A stretch of DNA of 64,000 bases. Origin: Amphiura filiformis. Taxonomy: Eukaryota; Echinodermata; Ophiuroidea; Amphilepidida; Amphiuridae. A model generated the notes under the pieces. It ran no database searches, had not been told where the DNA came from, and was given only the letters and a program-made list of their open reading frames with translations. Both the position numbers and the translations under genes were made by a program. The stretch covers positions 31,494,848 to 31,558,847 of the forward strand of contig NC_092641.1 of NCBI RefSeq assembly GCF_039555335.1, in the 5' to 3' direction. Positions within the stretch are counted from its first letter, which is position 1; every line of letters begins with the position of its first letter. This document shows, piece after piece, positions 59,304 through 64,000 of this stretch.

Positions 59304-59317
59304 TTACACAGCCGTGA

Positions 59318-59421
59318 CGCTAGAGCAAATGTAATGGTTGACAGAAAGAAGAAAGAAAGAAGAAAGAAGAAGAACCTGTAAGAAAAAAGACACAGCCGTG
59401 ACTAACGTCACGGCTGTGTAA
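59318..59421 (+). mobile_element. HINE-T tail fragment
   Basis: Plus-strand tail from gctagagcaaatgtaatgg to the hairpin. Together with the next head it reproduces the copy 11/12 junction. Confidence 0.85.
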
Positions 59422-60381
59422 CTAGACTTAGCTGTGGTCTAAGACCACGAACACAGCCGTGTTGTGACCTCTTAATCACCTTTGACCCCAAAATATATGA
59501 AAACCCCCATAGACATCGGTTAATGTCAATGCACATGTCCACGTGGCATCACTTTGCTATGCTTTTTGTGGCAGAAGGGTTATTTTGAAGGTATATCGTT
59601 TTATACCAGAAGTAACCCCTTACTGACCTTTGACCCCAAATGTATGTACACCATATAGACACTGTGTTATAACAATGCATGTGTGCAAGTGGCGTCACTG
59701 TCCAACGTAATTAGTAGAAGAAGAAGAAGCATTTTCAAGATTTTCGTTTTATACCGAAAGTGACCCTTTAATGACCTTTGACCCCAAATCTGTGTACACC
59801 CCGTAGACACTGGGTAATGACAATGCATGTGTGCAAGTCGCGTCACTGTCCTACATAATTTGTCGGAGAAGATGCATTTTAAAGGTATTTCGTTTTATAC
59901 CGGAAGTGACCCTTTAATGACCTTTGACCCAAAATAAAAAGATACCACATATACATTGGGTTACCACAATTCATGTGTGAACATACCGTTACTGTCCTAT
60001 GTTTTGTTTAGCTAATAAAATTTTTTGAAGGTATTTCGTTTTATACCGGAAGTGACCCCTTAATGACCTTTGACCCCAAATCTGTGTACACCACATAGAC
60101 ACTGGGTAATAACAATGCATGTGTACTAGTGGCGTCGCTGTCCTACGTAAGTTGTGGGAGAAGATGCATTTTAGTTGAAATCACGGTTATGACCCCTGCG
60201 TGACCTTTGACCCCACGAGTTTCATGTGACATGTAGGGGCACGATCAATGATCATTATGAATAAGTTAGGTCAAAATCGATGTAAGCATGTGAGTGCTAG
60301 AGCAAATGTAAAGGTTGACAGAAAGAAAGAAGAACCTGTAAGAAAAAGGACACAGCCGTGACTAACGTCACGGCTGTGTAA
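59422..60381 (+). mobile_element. HINE-T copy 20
   Basis: Complete but short, with copy-12-type head and hairpin tail. Confidence 0.85.
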
Positions 60382-60512
60382 GAAGAAGAAGAAGAAAGAA
60401 CCTGTAAGAAAAAATACACAGCCGTGACTAACGTCACGGCTGTGTAAGAAGAAAGAAAGAAAGAACCTGTAAGAAAAAAGACACAGCCGTGACTAACGTC
60501 ACGGCTGTGTAA
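60382..60512 (+). repeat. Two further tandem tail hairpins at the right end of the block
   Basis: Two units (60382-60447, 60448-60512) of GA tract, cctgtaagaaaaaa and intact hairpin. The last ends gtgtaa against host sequence ttgaaattg. Confidence 0.9.
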
Positions 60513-60760
60513 TTGAAATTGAACATAACAAATGTTTTACTTGAGCAAACGGGCCGAATAAATCAAATGCGCGCGGGGAACATGGGGCCAAACTATTATT
60601 TTCTTTGACCTTTTGCTCAGCTTCAGTGATTTATACATGAAAAATATAATCAGTTCACATCTTAGGCTACAATCAAATGTACAACTTAACAAAACATAAA
60701 AAACTTATCTATTGCACCTTTGATCAGAGATTACATTAATGAAATAAGACCGAAAATCGG
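60513..60760. repeat. Inverted piece of the tRNA-Val repeat unit
   Basis: Reverse complement of about 61830-62060 (shared ctcaag, catttgat, gttccc, aagttgtaca and aggctac phrases). Orientation switches back near 60760 at gaaaatcggctgtaaa. Confidence 0.65.
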
Positions 60761-61031
60761 CTGTAAAATGAATGTTAAATTTCAATTTTGTTTCTGTTTG
60801 CTTCGCAACTCCGAAATTGTAACGCTAGTAGATGCGGGAGTAGATGTAGCCTTATTTCAGCTAAACATAACCATTATATAGAATTGTATTTACTTTGATT
60901 TGATGAAATACCCAAAATTGGCGTTTTTCAATTTATAAAAATAAAATTAAAAAAACCACATAACGCATTATATTTCCAACTCCCATGGGACATGAGACAA
61001 AACTGTTATTTTGTTTGACCTAACAAAAAAA

Positions 61032-61104
61032 TGTTTCCGCCTGGGCTCGAACCAGGGACCTTGCGCGTGTGAGGCGCACGTGATAACCACTACACTACGG
61101 AAAC
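61032..61104 (-). tRNA. tRNA-Val-CAC: tRNA-Val (anticodon CAC)
   Basis: Same 73-nt sequence as the + strand gene at 4967 and therefore the same fold. A seven-base T-run on the minus strand directly follows the gene (61025-61031) as terminator. Confidence 0.95.
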
Positions 61105-62308
61105 AACTGTACCACATATACTATTTGTTAACATTATATCAACTACAAAATTTATCCCAAAATGCAGTTCTTATTGATTGATTGTGTCCAATACTTAATC
61201 CGATAAGTGATCGATGAAGATATGATCGTGGAATTAAACCATTGTGATTTATATGGGTGACTTCATTTTGTTCTTTATGATTACGATTTAAAAGAAAACA
61301 ATAATAATAAAATACTGATAAGACTACAGCGTATTATGATTTTTTATTAAAGAAAAATATTTTTTCTGTTATAGCTCTAATTAAATGTAAGTTTCTAACA
61401 TTATTATTATCAATAAATTACAGAATTGCTCTTTCATAAGCTTTCGTAAAATATTAGATTATGGCTATAAAGGTTTTTAACACGACTAACATAAAGTTGA
61501 AAATTGTATGATTTATTTTATTATAATCATTGTGATTTATTTTATTGTCAAATCAAATTGCAATATATCTTCATATTTTCTTTTTAAGGAATTTTGTTTT
61601 TCTTAACTTGCTTTTGTATTGCACCTCGAACATCTTGTTTTAATGGTATGTGTACGCGTTATAAATCCATTAAGTTAATAACTTAAAAATATATAATATA
61701 AACACCAATGTTATTATTATTTTTTAAACATCATAATACAGCATACTTTAGAAAAGCAGAGAGTTATATCAGCTCTGGAGATTATCTGAAAATTTTCAAA
61801 AAAATAGAAATAGATCAACAATACAAGAGAAATGCAAATAGATCTCTGATCATAGGTACAATAGATAAGTTTTTTATTTTTTAGTTAAGTTGTACATTTT
61901 ATTGTAGCCTAAGATGTGAACTGATTATATTTTTCATGCATAAGTCATGGAAGCTGAGAAAAAAGCCAAAGAAAATAATAGTTTTGTTTCATGTTCCCTG
62001 CACGCATTTGATTTATGTTGCGCCTTTGCTCAAGCAAAATTGCAGACGTTGAATTTTATTTTGTATTATTTTTTTGACATTTTAACGAAATTTGAACGAA
62101 AATCGGCTGTAAATTCAATGTTCAACTTACCATTTTATTTCTATTCGCTTCGCAATTCTGAAATTATAGGGCTAGTAGATTTAGCCTTATTTCAGTTAAA
62201 CATAACCATTATATAGAATTGTATTTACCTATATTTTGATATTATGAAATTCCAAAATTGGCGTTTTTTCAAACTATCATTTTGTTTGGCCCAAAAAGAA
62301 AAAAAAAG

Positions 62309-62381
62309 TGTTTCCGCCTGGGCTCGAACCAGGGACCTTGCGCGTGTTAGGCGCACGTGATAACCACTACACTACGGAAAC
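62309..62381 (-). tRNA. tRNA-Val-AAC: tRNA-Val (anticodon AAC)
   Basis: Identical to the CAC genes except that the anticodon loop reads ctaacac, giving AAC (IAC after wobble deamination). All stems and both internal promoter boxes are intact, and T-rich terminators lie within 15 bp 3'. Confidence 0.95.
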
Positions 62382-62894
62382 CACTGTAACAAGTTTGCTA
62401 TTTGTTTACATTTCATCAACTACACAACTTTTTATATCCCAAACTGCAGTACATATATTGATTGATTTATAAAGTTTATCTGTATGACATGTAATTATTT
62501 AAGTTTTTATCTGCGTTTTAATTGTTTTGCTTCTCACTCTCTTATCTCTCTCCTCCCTCTCTCCCTCTACCCCCTTTTCCCCTCTCCCTCTCCCCCTGCA
62601 GCTCTCCTCCCTCTCACCAACCATCATCCCTCTCTCTCTCGCACTTAATTTCTTTCTCACTTAAAAGTTACCAACTTTTCACAAGGTTGCTTCTCAAAAT
62701 TGCCTAAAGTTGCTGAAAACACGCTCAAAAGTTTGGAAATTGCTGAATATTGCGTTCAGATCACACTACCGAGCGAAATGAATCGGATATCGTCAAAACG
62801 CATTTAGTTATTGATAAAAAGAGGTGACACGTTTTTATGTATTTCTATTTTTTGGGGGTCTGTTCATTTTTCTTTCTTCTTTACTTTTTTTTTT

Positions 62895-62915
62895 CGAACC
62901 AGGGAACTTGCGCGT
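62895..62915 (-). pseudogene. tRNA-Val fragment
   Basis: Minus strand acgcgcaagttccctggttcg is the 3' half of the anticodon stem through the start of the T loop, with one substitution. It lies directly at a unit boundary (followed by acgcgttataaatcc). Confidence 0.7.
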
Positions 62916-63583
62916 CTTGTACGCGTTATAAATCCATTCAGTTAAGTTAATTAATAACTTGAAAATACATAATATAAACACCAATGTTATTATTATTATT
63001 TTAAGATCACAATACGGTACACTTTAGAAAAGCAGAGAGCTGTATCAGCTCTGGAGATCATGTGAAAATTTACACTCAAAAAATATCATAGAAATAGATC
63101 AACAATACAAGAGAAATGAAAAAAAATCTCTGATGAAAGGTACAATAGATAAGTTTTTTATTTTTAGTTAAGTTGTACATTTTATTGTAGCCTAACTGAT
63201 TATATTTTTTATGTGTAAGTCATGGAATTGGAAGCTGAGAAATAGGCCAAAGAAAATAATAGCTTTGTCTCATGTTCCCCGCGCGCATTTGATCAAGCAA
63301 AATTGCAGAAGTTGAATTTTATTTTGTATTTCTTTTTAAATTTTAACGATATTTCAATTTTGTTTCTGTTCGCTTCTCAACTCCAAAATTGTAATTGTAG
63401 CCTTATTTCAGCTAAACATAGCCATTAGAATTGTATATTTTGATATCATATAAAATGCCCAAAATTGGCGTTTTTCAATTTATAAAAATAAAATAAAAAA
63501 ACGCATATATACAGCATCAGATTTCAAACTCCCATGGGACATGAGACAAAACTATTATTGTTTGGCATAACAAAAAAAATAAT

Positions 63584-63656
63584 TGTTTCCGCCTGGGCTC
63601 GAACCAGGGACCTTGCGCGTGTTAGGCGCACGTGATAACCACTACACTACGGAAAC
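63584..63656 (-). tRNA. tRNA-Val-AAC: tRNA-Val (anticodon AAC)
   Basis: Same 73-nt sequence as 62309-62381, with an eight-base T-run 3' on the minus strand (63572-63579). Confidence 0.95.
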
Positions 63657-64000
63657 CACTGTATCATTTTTTCTATTTTATTACTTTTTATCAACTACAC
63701 AACTTTATATTAAGTACTTTCATTGATTGATTGATTTATAAAGTTCATGCAAGCGTACTATTTATACAAGTTTATCTGTATGACGTGTTAGGCCTACTGA
63801 TTTTAAGTTTTTATCTGCTTCTTAATTGTTTTGCTTCTCCACTCTCTCATCTCTTTCCCTTTATTTTCTTTTACTTTTTTCTCAGCTTTCATGAATTTTT
63901 GATGATAAAAAGAGGTGACACGTTTTTATATATTATTTCTGGTGTTTGTTTGTTTGTTTTGCGGGGGGTCTGTTCTTTTTTCCCTTTTTTTCTCTTTTCT

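Larger units (their letters stand above)
60761..64000 (-). repeat. Tandem tRNA-Val repeat units (~1.28 kb)
   Basis: Three tRNA genes lie 1277 and 1275 bp apart, with shared flanks. The acgcgttataaatccatt phrase opens units at about 61655 and 62931, and a pyrimidine-rich tract lies at 62520-62645. The third unit runs off the window. The reading frame at 61947-62216 lies inside this non-coding unit. Confidence 0.8.

Noticed and set aside
61947-62216. 89-codon plus-strand frame between the tRNA genes
   Set aside because: The sequence is part of the tandem tRNA unit and the frame is not preserved in the neighbouring unit at about 63.2 kb.

Overview
This window is AT-rich animal nuclear DNA. The tRNA type, the intron-like gene structure, the density of transposon relics and a RAG1-like zinc module all fit a marine invertebrate, probably a deuterostome such as an echinoderm or hemichordate. 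The species cannot be fixed from the sequence alone. Host coding content is small: four tRNA-Val genes, one RAG1-like exon and a tentative short spliced gene on the minus strand. Almost everything else is mobile DNA.

Layout. (1) 1-4640: a short repeat module present in several copies; one copy carries a precise 1.27-kb insertion (2640-3907). (2) 4640-5291: a tRNA-Val(CAC) gene with its flanking repeat unit. (3) 5292-22269: an uninterrupted head-to-tail array of 14 complete copies and one truncated copy of the same 1.1-1.4-kb non-autonomous element, here called HINE-T. (4) 22270-32300: a decayed autonomous Helentron, a rolling-circle transposon with HUH Rep, PIF1 helicase and AP-like endonuclease, read on the minus strand. 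(5) 32-51 kb: single-copy-looking AT-rich DNA with MITEs, foldbacks, palindromic repeats, a LINE 3' fragment, a Tc1-like relic, the RAG1-like exon and two candidate exons. (6) 51.16-60.51 kb: a second HINE-T block, disrupted by a 1.4-kb TTAA insertion and by an inverted stretch. (7) 60.5-64 kb: three more tRNA-Val genes in ~1.28-kb tandem units, inverted relative to the one at 5 kb.

The elements connect as follows. HINE-T ends in a strong hairpin, has a head motif complementary to that hairpin, leaves no target-site duplication between two As, and lies beside a Helentron. This is the structure expected of a Helentron-dependent non-autonomous element with a tandem-repeat core. Head-to-tail concatenation and repeated tail hairpins fit rolling-circle replication with missed termination. 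Each core monomer is 146-147 bp and carries GGGGTCAAAGGTCA, the textbook DR1 nuclear-receptor (HNF4/RXR) site, as its reverse complement. The window therefore holds on the order of a hundred or more regularly spaced DR1-like sites. That is the most striking observation here; any regulatory role is inference.
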